A DNA stretch of 64,000 bases from Planococcus lenghuensis (lineage in GTDB: Bacteria > Bacillota > Bacilli > Bacillales_A > Planococcaceae): contig NZ_CP019640.1 of assembly GCF_001999905.1 (NCBI RefSeq), positions 3,390,001 to 3,454,000 of the forward strand, given 5' to 3'. Below, piece after piece: positions 34,198-42,872 of this stretch. Under the pieces are notes generated by a model. The model was not told where the DNA came from, ran no database searches, and was given only the letters and a program-made list of their open reading frames with translations. Position 1 is the stretch's first letter, and each line of letters starts with the position of its first letter. Made by a program: the position numbers and the translations under genes.

Positions 34198-35523
34198 CTA
34201 TTCCACGTTTAGTAAATCAGGCAAAAAAGTTGATAATGCCGGGATATATGTAACCATGAGCAACACAATAATAGCGGCGATGATAAATGGAGTAACCCCT
34301 TTTGATATGTCCATAATATTTGTCTTTGCAATCCCCGCAGCTACATATAAATTAAGTCCGACTGGTGGGGTAAATAAACCAATGGCTAAGTTTACCGTCA
34401 TGAAAACACCAAAAACTGTTGGATCCACTTCCAAGGCAATCATGATTGGTAACATGATGGGAACAAAAATGTAGTAGGCTGAAATCGCATCAATAAAAGC
34501 ACCAGCTACCAATAACAGAACGTTTATCATCAAAAGGATCAAAATGGGATTACTCGTCAGTCCTAATATGCCTTCTGAGATATCGGTCGCTATTCGTTCA
34601 GTTGTGATGATGTAAGCGAACACTGACGCCGCGCTTACAATGATCATTACTACCGCGGTCTGCACAGCTGCATCGACAAAAATTCGATAAAGTCGTTTAA
34701 ATATATTGCCCCGGTTTACAAACATTCCTACAAATAATCCGTAAACGACCGCAACTACCGCCGCTTCTGTTGGAGTAAAAAAACCGCCATAAATTCCCCC
34801 GAGAATAATAACCGGGATCATCAGGCCAGGCAGAGCTCTTAAAAATGCGGTTCCCAGTTCTTTACTTGTCGCTTTCTGTACTTCCAAGCCATCCGGCCGA
34901 ACAAATTCCCCTCGCTTTTCCTGACGGGTACGGACGATCATGGCTGCTACAACAAATGCCAAGCCCATTAAAATTCCTGGTACAATACCCGCAGCGAAAA
35001 GACGATTTATTGTAACCGGAATTTGATCACCTGCTACTACCGCAAATACGATAAAAGCGATACTCGGCGGGATAACAATACCAATTGCACCAGAACTGGC
35101 AACTAATGCGCCCGCCGTCTCTTTTGAATATCCATTTTTCATCATAGCGGGGATGAGTATACCGCCGATGGCTGCAACCGTAGCTGGTCCTGAACCGGAG
35201 ATAGCAGCAAAAAACACAGCAACAATTACTGTCACAAACACAATTCCACTTTTCCGATGACCGACAAGTGCTTGCGCTAAATCAATCAAACGTTGAGAGA
35301 TGCCTACCTGCTCCATGATCACCCCAGCCAGGATGAAAAAAGGGATTGCAAGAAGAGTGAACTTTGCAACACTCGTATACATAATATCGGTCACCATTTC
35401 TAAGCCAAATAATCCGTTATCGCCTACGAGAACGACAATAGAGGATATGCCAAGAGAAACAGCAATAGGTACGCGCAAGAACACAAGAAGAAAAAACAAG
35501 CCAAATAGTATCAGGGCAGTCAT
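34198..35523 (-). CDS. TRAP transporter large permease (DctM)
   Basis: The 441-aa main membrane subunit of a TRAP importer with about 12 hydrophobic segments. DctM landmarks include FFAAISGSGPATVAAIGGILIPAM, VASSGAIGIVIPPSIAFIVFAV, FFTPTEAAVVAVVYGLF and FTPPVGLNLYVAAGI. TRAP systems bring in dicarboxylates, hydroxy acids, keto acids or sulfonates using a sodium gradient. Start at the ATG with AAAGGAG upstream; it overlaps the DctQ stop (ATGA). Confidence 0.92.
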   Translation of the reverse strand: MTALILFGLFFLLVFLRVPIAVSLGISSIVVLVGDNGLFGLEMVTDIMYTSVAKFTLLAIPFFILAGVIMEQVGISQRLIDLAQALVGHRKSGIVFVTVIVAVFFAAISGSGPATVAAIGGILIPAMMKNGYSKETAGALVASSGAIGIVIPPSIAFIVFAVVAGDQIPVTINRLFAAGIVPGILMGLAFVVAAMIVRTRQEKRGEFVRPDGLEVQKATSKELGTAFLRALPGLMIPVIILGGIYGGFFTPTEAAVVAVVYGLFVGMFVNRGNIFKRLYRIFVDAAVQTAVVMIIVSAASVFAYIITTERIATDISEGILGLTSNPILILLMINVLLLVAGAFIDAISAYYIFVPIMLPIMIALEVDPTVFGVFMTVNLAIGLFTPPVGLNLYVAAGIAKTNIMDISKGVTPFIIAAIIVLLMVTYIPALSTFLPDLLNVE

Positions 35524-36011
35524 ATCGCCTCGTCTCCTTTCGAGGTGGAGCGCCCGGTTATTTTCCATTCCTCAATACAAACCTGAACGGTACGGATAAT
35601 ACAAAGTGTTGCACCAATTGGCAGAGCCAGCGATAAAATCCATTGCGGCCACCCCAATGAAGGCGTTGTCTGCCCCAGTTCGAGCTGGAACAAAACCATT
35701 TGAATGCCATACCAGAAAAGGACTCCGAATAGAAACAGTCCCATTAACGTACAGAACAGTACAATCCCTTTTCTGTAACCTGAATTCATGCGATCGAAAA
35801 TCAAAGTAAAGCCGAGGTGCGCGTATTCCCGCACACCTACAGCCGTCCCTACAAACGTCAGTAATACAAACAAATTGATTGTCAATTCCTCCGAAAATGT
35901 AAGAGAAATATTAGCCACATTGCGTGATACAACATTCGTGAACGCCACGATTGTCATGATCAAGAATGCAACAAAAAGAATTAAATCTTCCAGATGATTC
36001 AAAATTTTCAC
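35520..36011 (-). CDS. TRAP transporter small permease (DctQ)
   Basis: A 163-aa protein with four hydrophobic helices (about 12-32, 45-65, 83-103 and 124-146) and the DctQ-type ...SEELTINLFVLLTFVGTAVGVR segment. It partners the large permease encoded next and is coupled to it by ATGA. GTG start with AAGGGGG upstream. Confidence 0.9.
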   Translation of the reverse strand: MKILNHLEDLILFVAFLIMTIVAFTNVVSRNVANISLTFSEELTINLFVLLTFVGTAVGVREYAHLGFTLIFDRMNSGYRKGIVLFCTLMGLFLFGVLFWYGIQMVLFQLELGQTTPSLGWPQWILSLALPIGATLCIIRTVQVCIEEWKITGRSTSKGDEAI

Positions 36012-36026
36012 GTGACTGAGACCCCC

Positions 36027-37088
36027 TTACTCTCCTTGGAACGCGTTTAGAAGTTCTGTTCCCCATACACTTTCGTACTGATCATAGATTGGTTGAGCCA
36101 CCTCTTGGAACTGTGCGAGCTCTTCTTCAGTCGGTGTATAGAATTCGAGTCCGGCCGCTTCAAGTTCTGCGATTTGTTCTTCTTCTTTCAGACGTGCCTG
36201 TTCCAATTGGAACTGTGCTGCTTCAGCACCCAATTCATCAAACAATTGCTGGTCTTCTTCACACATTGATTCATACAAGTCTTGGTTCATCCCAAGGACA
36301 AGTGGATCATAAGAATAGTTCCACATTGTAATGTAATCTTGAACTTCCTGCAGTTTTGCAGAGTGGATTACATCGATCGGGTTTTCCTGACCGTCAATTG
36401 TTCCTTGCTGCAATGAAGTAAATACTTCTGAGAATGTCATAGTCTGTGGATTGGTTCCAAGTTCTTGGTACAAGTCTGTGTACATTGCAATACCAGGAAT
36501 CCGGATCTTTAATCCTTCGATATCTTCAGGAGATTGAACCGGGCGCACGCTGTTTGTAAGTTGACGGAATCCGTTTTGTCCGAAGCCTAAAGAATGGATC
36601 CCTTTTTCAGCCAAAATCTCTTCGAACATTTCACCGCCTTCTCCGTTAAAGACAGCATCCACTTCCTCCAGATCATTGAATAAGAAAGGCGCACTAGCTA
36701 CACCGAATCGCTCATCTAAAATCGAATAGATGATAGTTGAGTTAAATGTCAGATCGATTGTTCCTTTGGCCAGCCCTTCTACCGCTTTCCCGGAATCTCC
36801 TCCAGAAAGTTGTTCATTAGCAAATATGTCGATTGTAATTCGGTCATCAGTTGCTTCTGCAATATCTGTACTCAGCTTCTCGGCAGCTTCATACCACGTT
36901 GAAGAGTCGGAAACTGTTACTGACATTTTCAAATTATATTCCTCTGTACAGGCGCCGCCTGTTTCCCCTGCAGCGACATCTGCTTCCGCCTCCGGTTCAC
37001 CACATGCTGCCAATAGCAATACTGCAGACATTCCAATAGCCGTCACATTAAATTTTTTAAATTCATTTTTTTGATTGAACAATTCCAT
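36027..37088 (-). CDS. TRAP transporter substrate-binding lipoprotein (DctP)
   Basis: A 353-aa precursor with a lipobox LLLAAC (cysteine near residue 29) followed by an acidic linker. The DctP domain begins near residue 48 (YNLKMSVTVSDSSTWYEAAEKL). The family Arg that binds the substrate carboxylate is in GLKIRIPG near residue 190, and FSEVFTSLQQGTIDGQENP follows. It delivers the operon's carboxylate substrate to DctQM. A conserved Arg supports a carboxylic or sulfonic acid cargo, consistent with the GlcDF enzymes upstream. Confidence 0.92.
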   Translation of the reverse strand: MELFNQKNEFKKFNVTAIGMSAVLLLAACGEPEAEADVAAGETGGACTEEYNLKMSVTVSDSSTWYEAAEKLSTDIAEATDDRITIDIFANEQLSGGDSGKAVEGLAKGTIDLTFNSTIIYSILDERFGVASAPFLFNDLEEVDAVFNGEGGEMFEEILAEKGIHSLGFGQNGFRQLTNSVRPVQSPEDIEGLKIRIPGIAMYTDLYQELGTNPQTMTFSEVFTSLQQGTIDGQENPIDVIHSAKLQEVQDYITMWNYSYDPLVLGMNQDLYESMCEEDQQLFDELGAEAAQFQLEQARLKEEEQIAELEAAGLEFYTPTEEELAQFQEVAQPIYDQYESVWGTELLNAFQGE

Positions 37089-37094
37089 TCACCC

Positions 37095-38411
37095 CTATGA
37101 TTGTTTTTGAATTGCTTCATACAGAAAATCCACAATATGGACCGCCTGCATTTCATGTTCTAATTTCTCCCTTTTGATCCCTACATTCATTTGCATTAGA
37201 CATCCTGGGTTTGAAGTGACGATTTTTGCCGGCTGTAATTCTTTCACTCCCTTCATCTTCAAGTCCAGAATCCGCTTTGCCATTTCCGGCTGTAAAAGAT
37301 TATAGATTCCAGCAGAGCCACAACAGCTACTTGCATCAATCAATTCTTTATATTCAAAACCAGGCGCGTCCATAAGAAGCGATCTTGGTTCTAAAATCAC
37401 TTTATTTACATTTCGCAAATGACAGGAATCCTGATACGTCACAATGGAATGAGCTTCAGATTTCATTTCTTTCAAACGGGCGTTCATGCCAAGTTTGACA
37501 AAAAGGGATGAAATATCGATCATTTTCCGAGAGAATTGTGCTGCTTTTTCAGCATATTGGCTATCCTCTTTCAAGTGATTTTCATACTCTGTCAGAAAAG
37601 CTCCGCAGCCTCCCGCATTGTTAACGATGTAGTCAAAGTCATCTGAATCAAAAACGTCAAGGTTTTTCCGTGCATTTCGCAATCCTTTTTCAAGTTCACC
37701 GCTATGGCCGTGCAATGCACCGCAGCATTGCTGTTCTGCCGGAATTTGCACATCAGCTCCCAGCCACTCCAATAATTCAATGGTTCTTTTATTTGTCTCC
37801 TGAAATAACGTATCCATTAAACAGCCTGTGAAAAAGGCAACTCGAGTTGTTTTAGGTTTTGCTGAAAATGTTCTTTTCTTTTTCGTTTCAATTGCCGGAA
37901 GCACACTCTCCATCTCCTGCATGAAAGGAGGAAAAAGATTGAGGAACCCAATTTTTCTAGTCGCCTTCTGCAGTCCTGATTTTTGATAAAGCTGTACAAG
38001 TTTAACAGTACCTGTCATCTTCCCTTGATCTGCAAAAACTCCATCAAACGTTGCTTTCCGAACTGATTTCGCTACGACATGTTGCGGCTTCACCTGCTGG
38101 ATAGCCACTCTCGTTTCTTCGATTAACGAACCGTACTGGACACCAGCAGGACAAGCGGGTTCACAGGCACGGCAACCCAGGCATACATCAAACGCATCCT
38201 CCACCGAGCCATCCCATACGACATCCCCATCCCGCATTGCTTTCATCAGAGCGATCCTTCCACGAGGAGAATGAGTTTCGTCCTGATCCGTGATTAGATA
38301 AGTCGGACAGGCAGGTAAACAAAATCCGCATTTCATACAATCCATCAAGTGATCTTCGCTTACATGTTCTTTAAATGATTCCTGCATTCGATGCTGTAAT
38401 TCAGTGACCAC
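37095..38411 (-). CDS. Glycolate oxidase-type iron-sulfur subunit (GlcF-like)
   Basis: A 438-aa protein with two 4Fe-4S ferredoxin motifs near the N-terminus (CMKCGFCLPACP and CLGCRACEPACP). Two CCG domains follow (QQCCGALHGHSG and SSCCGSAGIYN) that bind a further cluster. It carries electrons from the GlcD flavin subunit to the membrane quinone pool. It overlaps glcD by 11 nt. The initiation codon is probably GTG within that overlap. GlcF-type subunits also pair with D-lactate and other 2-hydroxyacid dehydrogenases. Confidence 0.92.
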   Translation of the reverse strand: MVTELQHRMQESFKEHVSEDHLMDCMKCGFCLPACPTYLITDQDETHSPRGRIALMKAMRDGDVVWDGSVEDAFDVCLGCRACEPACPAGVQYGSLIEETRVAIQQVKPQHVVAKSVRKATFDGVFADQGKMTGTVKLVQLYQKSGLQKATRKIGFLNLFPPFMQEMESVLPAIETKKKRTFSAKPKTTRVAFFTGCLMDTLFQETNKRTIELLEWLGADVQIPAEQQCCGALHGHSGELEKGLRNARKNLDVFDSDDFDYIVNNAGGCGAFLTEYENHLKEDSQYAEKAAQFSRKMIDISSLFVKLGMNARLKEMKSEAHSIVTYQDSCHLRNVNKVILEPRSLLMDAPGFEYKELIDASSCCGSAGIYNLLQPEMAKRILDLKMKGVKELQPAKIVTSNPGCLMQMNVGIKREKLEHEMQAVHIVDFLYEAIQKQS

Positions 38412-39816
38412 CTCGAATCACCAGCCTCATCTTTGTTTCTTTCGCAAAAACTTTTCCAGGATTCATGATGTTTCCCGGATCAATGGATTGTTTAATATGC
38501 TTCATCAATTCAATGCCGCTTTTTCCGATTTTCCATTCCAGGTAAGGGGCTTTCATTTCCCCTACTCCATGTTCTCCGGTAATTGTTCCACCCAATTCGA
38601 TGGCCGCAAGAAATATTTCTTCAAAGGCCTGTTCGACGCGATGCATTTCCTCTGCGTCCCGAACATCGGTCAAACAAGTCGGATGGAGATTGCCATCACC
38701 TGCATGTCCAAAGGTATTGATTTGAACTTTGTATTTTTCTGCAATTTCCTGAATTGCCCTGACCATCTTTGCGATTTCAGACCGGGGAACTGTTGCATCT
38801 TCTAAAATCGTAGTAGGCCTTTTTCTTGCTAATGCCGACAGCGCAGCCCGCCGTCCAGCTTTCAAAAGTTCCGCCTCTTCAATCGATGAAGCAAGCGCTG
38901 TGGAAGTAGCTCCTTCCATTTTCGCAATTGCAATCATCTGCTGGATATCCCGCTCTACTTGTTCCGGGTCCCCATCTTGCTCCATCAGAAGCATCGCTTC
39001 TGCTTCTCTCGGTAAACCCATACTCATGAAGTCTTCCACTGCGTTGATCGTTCCCTTATCCATAAATTCTAATGTTGCAGGAATTATTTTTTGAGAAATA
39101 ATTGCAGATACCGTTTTTGCTGCATCTTCCAGCGAATTAAAGTACGCAACACCTGTCATTTTAGAAGCAGGAAGCGGTATGAGTTTTAATGTAATTTCAG
39201 TAATGATTCCGAGAGTGCCTTCTGATCCCACTAAAAGTGACAGTAAATCGTATCCTGCTACGTCTTTTGCCAGTTTTCCGCCCACTTTCATAATTTCCCC
39301 GTCCGGCAGAACAAAGGTAAGCGCTCTTACATAGTCTTTTGTAACACCATATTTTAACCCTCTTAATCCTCCTGAGTTTTCACTTACATTCCCACCAATA
39401 GTAGAGATTTTCATAGAACTTGGATCAGGAGGATAAAAAAGCCCTTTTTGCTCAACATAAGCATTGATGTCTTGAGTGATTACTCCTGGCTGTACAGTAA
39501 TCGTTAAATTATTTTCATCCAATTCAAGAATCCGGTTCATCTTATTGAACAGCAGAATGATGCCGCCTTGACTTGGAACGGTGCCGGCTGCCAAATTTGT
39601 GCCGGAACCTCTCGAAACAAGTGGGATTTGTTCTTTTGCACATATTTTTACAATTTCTGAAATCTCTTCCGAATTTCTTGGCGAAAGAACCAAATCCGGT
39701 TTTGCCTGAAAATTGGCTGTAGCGTCATAGGAGTAAGCGAGCAGTTGTGCTTGCGAATACTTGATATTCTCTGTCCCTACTATTGCTTCAAACGGTTTTC
39801 TTGACTGTACCTTCAC
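38401..39816 (-). CDS. FAD-linked 2-hydroxyacid dehydrogenase (GlcD-like)
   Basis: The 471-aa flavin subunit oxidises a 2-hydroxy acid such as glycolate or D-lactate. The PCMH FAD-binding domain shows PLVSRGSGTNLAAG and PPDPSS...TIGGNVSENSGG. The cap/FAD-oxidase C-domain shows NTFGHAGDGNLHPT with catalytic histidines and ITGEHGVGEMK. GTG at 39816 is chosen because AAAGGGGG needs some spacing; the GTG at 39828 directly abuts it. First gene of the operon, with a cre site just upstream. Confidence 0.9.
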   Translation of the reverse strand: MKVQSRKPFEAIVGTENIKYSQAQLLAYSYDATANFQAKPDLVLSPRNSEEISEIVKICAKEQIPLVSRGSGTNLAAGTVPSQGGIILLFNKMNRILELDENNLTITVQPGVITQDINAYVEQKGLFYPPDPSSMKISTIGGNVSENSGGLRGLKYGVTKDYVRALTFVLPDGEIMKVGGKLAKDVAGYDLLSLLVGSEGTLGIITEITLKLIPLPASKMTGVAYFNSLEDAAKTVSAIISQKIIPATLEFMDKGTINAVEDFMSMGLPREAEAMLLMEQDGDPEQVERDIQQMIAIAKMEGATSTALASSIEEAELLKAGRRAALSALARKRPTTILEDATVPRSEIAKMVRAIQEIAEKYKVQINTFGHAGDGNLHPTCLTDVRDAEEMHRVEQAFEEIFLAAIELGGTITGEHGVGEMKAPYLEWKIGKSGIELMKHIKQSIDPGNIMNPGKVFAKETKMRLVIRGGH

Positions 39817-39834
39817 TTTATTCCACACCCCCTT

Positions 39835-39866
39835 TGATAACGCTTTCGTGTATGATGCTAATTATA
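39835..39866 (-). promoter_or_regulatory. Promoter region with a CcpA cre site before glcD
   Basis: On the minus strand a perfect -10 TATAAT (39866-39861) is followed by CGAAAGCGTTATCA (39848-39835), matching the cre consensus TGWAANCGNTNWCA at 13 of 14 positions. No good -35 is present, which suits an activator-dependent promoter. Carbon catabolite repression of the pathway is predicted. Confidence 0.75.
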
Positions 39867-39951
39867 ATATTCAAACTATTTTGTTTTATATATGAATTAG
39901 CACAAATCTCATCAGTTAATTTGAAGTTTTTTTGTGCTTTAAACCAAAAAA

Positions 39952-39970
39952 ACACGCCAATTTGGCGTGT
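39952..39970 (-). terminator. Terminator of the CdaR-type regulator gene
   Basis: ACACGCC and GGCGTGT pair around AATTT, followed by seven T on the minus strand. T-runs also occur on the plus side. Confidence 0.88.
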
Positions 39971-41070
39971 CATTTTTTTCGAAGCAGCCGTATAGCTGTG
40001 TAAATTACTGCAAAATCATTACTATCATGGAGATTCACTTTTAACACAGATTCCACTTTAGCAAGCCGGTAGGTTAGCGTGTTTTTATGTATATGGAGTT
40101 CATCTGCAACTTCTTTAAGAGAGCCGGTGCTTTGGATCCATACCTCCAAGCTATGTAAAAGTTCCTTTTCTGTCAGTAAGGGAGCAATCGTTCGGCTTAT
40201 ATATTCTTCTTGTACTTCCGGCGGAATTGAATAATATAACAATTCCAGCTTAAGGTCTTCTTCAAAAACCAATCTATTTTGCTTGATAGATACGGACACT
40301 GCTGTTTCTGCTTGTCGAAATGAATCACTCAATTCGTAAAAAGAGGTCACTTTACCGATGCCAACAAATGTTTTTCGCTTTGTCAATTTTTCAATCCGAT
40401 TGGTTAGCCGCTGTAAACCATCACATAATTGCTTTTTGGATACTTGCGGCAATAGTAACACTAACCGCTCCAATCCCCAGCGAATAATCTTTGTATCGGG
40501 ATGAATCGTTTGGATGCGCAAAAAATGTTCAACATCAGAAATCTCGAACTTTCTGTGAGTTTGAATAATAGCTATGCGCTGATATATTGATATGTTCAAT
40601 TGAATCAGCTTCGCCCTGTCTTTAAGAATCTCTTTTGATATATTCCCCATGATGAGATCGAAAAAAAAGAACTCCGATTCTCTTATCCCCCGCTCTTTCT
40701 CTTGTCTCGATAAAAAATCCGTCACAAAAAGTTCCACTACTCTTTTAACAAGTTTTGCGTACTTTTCCACTTCGGATGGCTTTCCCGTTACCCCGATCAC
40801 ACCAATCGGCATTTGTGAGATGATAATGGGCATTACTATCCCCGGTCTTACCCCTTTCAGTCTCTCACACATTTCTTTAGTCATGTGCAGCTCTTTCTGA
40901 TCTCTCATAGAGATAGAGGCTCCTTCGTGGAAAGTGTTAAGTCGTACAGGGTCGGTACTCGCAATGACAAAACCGTTTTTATCTGTAACAAGGACATTCT
41001 TGTCGATTAATGAAGAAAGTTCTTCGACAATTTGTGTGCCAATTACCTGAAGATCAAACACATACTCCAC
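39970..41070 (-). CDS. CdaR/PucR-type transcriptional regulator of the hydroxy-acid operon
   Basis: The 366-aa protein has an N-terminal sugar-diacid recognition domain (QVIGTQIVEELSSLIDKNVLVTDKNGFVIASTDPVR ... PIIISQMPIGVIGVTG), a GGDEF-like middle and a C-terminal PucR helix-turn-helix (LHSLEVWIQSTGSLKEVADELHIHKNTLTYRLAKVE). The first domain of CdaR relatives senses glycerate, glycolate or sugar diacids. It lies directly upstream of the glcD operon in the same direction, separated by a terminator, and most likely activates it with the imported hydroxy acid as effector. Confidence 0.9.
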   Translation of the reverse strand: MEYVFDLQVIGTQIVEELSSLIDKNVLVTDKNGFVIASTDPVRLNTFHEGASISMRDQKELHMTKEMCERLKGVRPGIVMPIIISQMPIGVIGVTGKPSEVEKYAKLVKRVVELFVTDFLSRQEKERGIRESEFFFFDLIMGNISKEILKDRAKLIQLNISIYQRIAIIQTHRKFEISDVEHFLRIQTIHPDTKIIRWGLERLVLLLPQVSKKQLCDGLQRLTNRIEKLTKRKTFVGIGKVTSFYELSDSFRQAETAVSVSIKQNRLVFEEDLKLELLYYSIPPEVQEEYISRTIAPLLTEKELLHSLEVWIQSTGSLKEVADELHIHKNTLTYRLAKVESVLKVNLHDSNDFAVIYTAIRLLRKK

Positions 41071-41492
41071 CTCCCCGGTTACATTAACTATAAACTAAAC
41101 TTAAATTTTTTCAGAGAAATTTTCGTTAATTATCAATTTAGTCTAACAATTCTAATAAGGTTAGGGATTATTAATTTAGCGGAAAACGTATTTGTGTTCA
41201 ATGTATTATTAAAAAAGATTTCAGTAATGCAAGTTCACTATCTGACTCCCATAAGATTTCAATAAACATGAACCTTGAAACAAAAAGTCCTTTATACAGG
41301 ATATGGAACAAGTAGTACCTGTTCAAATCCAATATAAAGGACTCACGTATGGACAAAGATTCATGAAACATTATTTCTTTGAAAGTCTTCCGGAATTCCA
41401 CATCCAGAGAGCCAAGAGTAAAATATATGAACTCAGAATGCAAGAAGGAATGCACTAACTAAGTTCTTAACCAGCATTTTCCTTACCGGACC
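41071..41492. other. Intergenic region downstream of the HpsN-like gene
   Basis: AT-rich sequence holding a long imperfect hairpin (41286-41343). A 51-codon plus-strand frame (41303-41458) and an 85-codon minus-strand frame cross it, both without good ribosome sites, so I call neither. Confidence 0.5.
41286..41343 (-). terminator. Long hairpin terminator of the lacI-to-hisD-like operon
   Basis: AGTCCTTTATA (41286-41296) is perfectly complementary to TATAAAGGACT (41333-41343). Inside, GGAT/ATCC and GAACA/TGTTC continue the stem to a small GTAGTAC tip. On the minus strand it is followed by TTTTTGTTTC. It lies about 150 nt past the hisD-like stop. Confidence 0.75.
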
Positions 41493-42773
41493 TTATTCCT
41501 TGTTACCATAGCGTCTTACACGAAGGAGTGCCTGTTCCGCGTGGCCCGCAAAGTTTTCAAGCTGGCACAGACGGGCTGCCACTTCACCGATTTCCGCACT
41601 GGCTTCCGGCGTCGTCACTTTCTGGTAAGTGACGGTTTTAATGAACTTGCCGACCCACAGGCCGCCTGTATAACGGGCTGCCCCTTTTGTCGGCAGTGTG
41701 TGATTGGTACCGATCACTTTATCACCATAGGCAACGTTTGTTTCCGGCCCCAGGAACAGGCAGCCGTAATTCGTCATGTTCTCCAGGAAATAATCCGGGT
41801 TTTCCGTCAGGATTTCCACGTGCTCGTACGCAAGTTTATCTGCTTCGACGCGGGCTTCTTCGATGCTGTCCACCACATAGACCTGCCCGTAATCTTCCCA
41901 TGAAACGCTTGCCACATCGGCTGTCGGCAAGGTTTTCAGCTGGCGCTGGATTTCTTCCAGCGTTTCATTGGCCAGTTTTTCAGAAGTGGTGATCAATGCG
42001 CCCGGGGACGTCGGGCCGTGTTCCCCTTGTCCAAGCAAGTCGGTCGCAATCATCTCAGCATCCGCTGTTTCATCCGCGACAACGAGTGTTTCCGTCGGCC
42101 CTGCGAATAAATCGATGCCGACACGGCCGAACAACTGGCGTTTCGCTTCGGCGACGAACATATTACCCGGCCCGACAATCATGTCGACGCCTTCGATGGT
42201 TTCTGTGCCGATCGCCATCGCAGCGAGAGCCTGGATGCCGCCGAGCAGATAAATTTCATCCGCTCCTGCCAAGTGCATCGCAGCCACGGTCGCTTTCGGG
42301 ATTTCCCCGTTGATCGGCGGCGTGGATGCGATGACCCGTTTGACGCCCGCCACTTTAGCTGTCAGCACACTCATGTGTGCACTCGCGACCATCGGATAGC
42401 GCCCTCCTGGAATGTAACACCCGACACTGTCGACCGGAATGTTTTTATGGCCGAGGATGATGCCCGGGATGTTTTCAACTTCCACATCATGCAATGAAGC
42501 AAGCTGGGCTTCCGCGAACTCCCGGATATTTTTCTGAGCAAACTTAATGTCTTCGATTACATCATCCGACACTTGCGCTACGATGTCTTGAATCTCCTCT
42601 TCGGACAGGCGGAACGATGCCGGTGACCATTTATCGAACTTCTCGGACATCTCCCGGACCGCAGCGTCTCCTCTGGATTCAACATCCGCAATTGCCTCGG
42701 CGACGATTTTCGCTGTTTTTTGGTCATTCTGTGTAACTTCTTCCTGTGTTTTACCCGCTTTAATCACTTTCAC
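41493..42773 (-). CDS. HisD-family dehydrogenase, likely sulfopropanediol (HpsN)-type rather than histidinol dehydrogenase
   Basis: A 426-aa zinc/NAD enzyme of the histidinol dehydrogenase family. Zinc and catalytic residues are kept: Gln and His in LLGQGEHGP, Glu-His in LAYEHVEIL, Asp in [13 protein letters not shown], and His in ENFAGHAEQ. But EHGPTSPGA replaces the HisD pattern EHD..A, and [20 protein letters not shown] resembles the HpsN group that oxidises 2,3-dihydroxypropane-sulfonate to sulfolactate. No his genes are nearby. GTG at 42773 (AAAGGGGAT upstream) gives a typical length; the longer frame to 42851 lacks a spaced ribosome site. Confidence 0.78.
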   Translation of the reverse strand: MKVIKAGKTQEEVTQNDQKTAKIVAEAIADVESRGDAAVREMSEKFDKWSPASFRLSEEEIQDIVAQVSDDVIEDIKFAQKNIREFAEAQLASLHDVEVENIPGIILGHKNIPVDSVGCYIPGGRYPMVASAHMSVLTAKVAGVKRVIASTPPINGEIPKATVAAMHLAGADEIYLLGGIQALAAMAIGTETIEGVDMIVGPGNMFVAEAKRQLFGRVGIDLFAGPTETLVVADETADAEMIATDLLGQGEHGPTSPGALITTSEKLANETLEEIQRQLKTLPTADVASVSWEDYGQVYVVDSIEEARVEADKLAYEHVEILTENPDYFLENMTNYGCLFLGPETNVAYGDKVIGTNHTLPTKGAARYTGGLWVGKFIKTVTYQKVTTPEASAEIGEVAARLCQLENFAGHAEQALLRVRRYGNKE

Positions 42774-42872
42774 GACTTTGTGATCCCCTTTCTGTTTCAG
42801 GTTTATCCATTTACCGGACGAGCCAAAGACGAGTTTTAATAGAGTCTGCACCCCTCTCGTCCAATGGTCAAG

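Noticed and set aside
41303-41458. 51-codon plus-strand frame starting ATGGAACAAGTAG
   Set aside because: It starts inside a long hairpin, has only a weak ribosome site and matches no family I know; left uncalled, though its composition is somewhat protein-like.
41493-42773. Histidinol dehydrogenase of histidine biosynthesis
   Set aside because: The gene is cotranscribed with ADH, ALDH and a symporter under LacI control, and the segment after the zinc His differs from HisD; no his genes are near.
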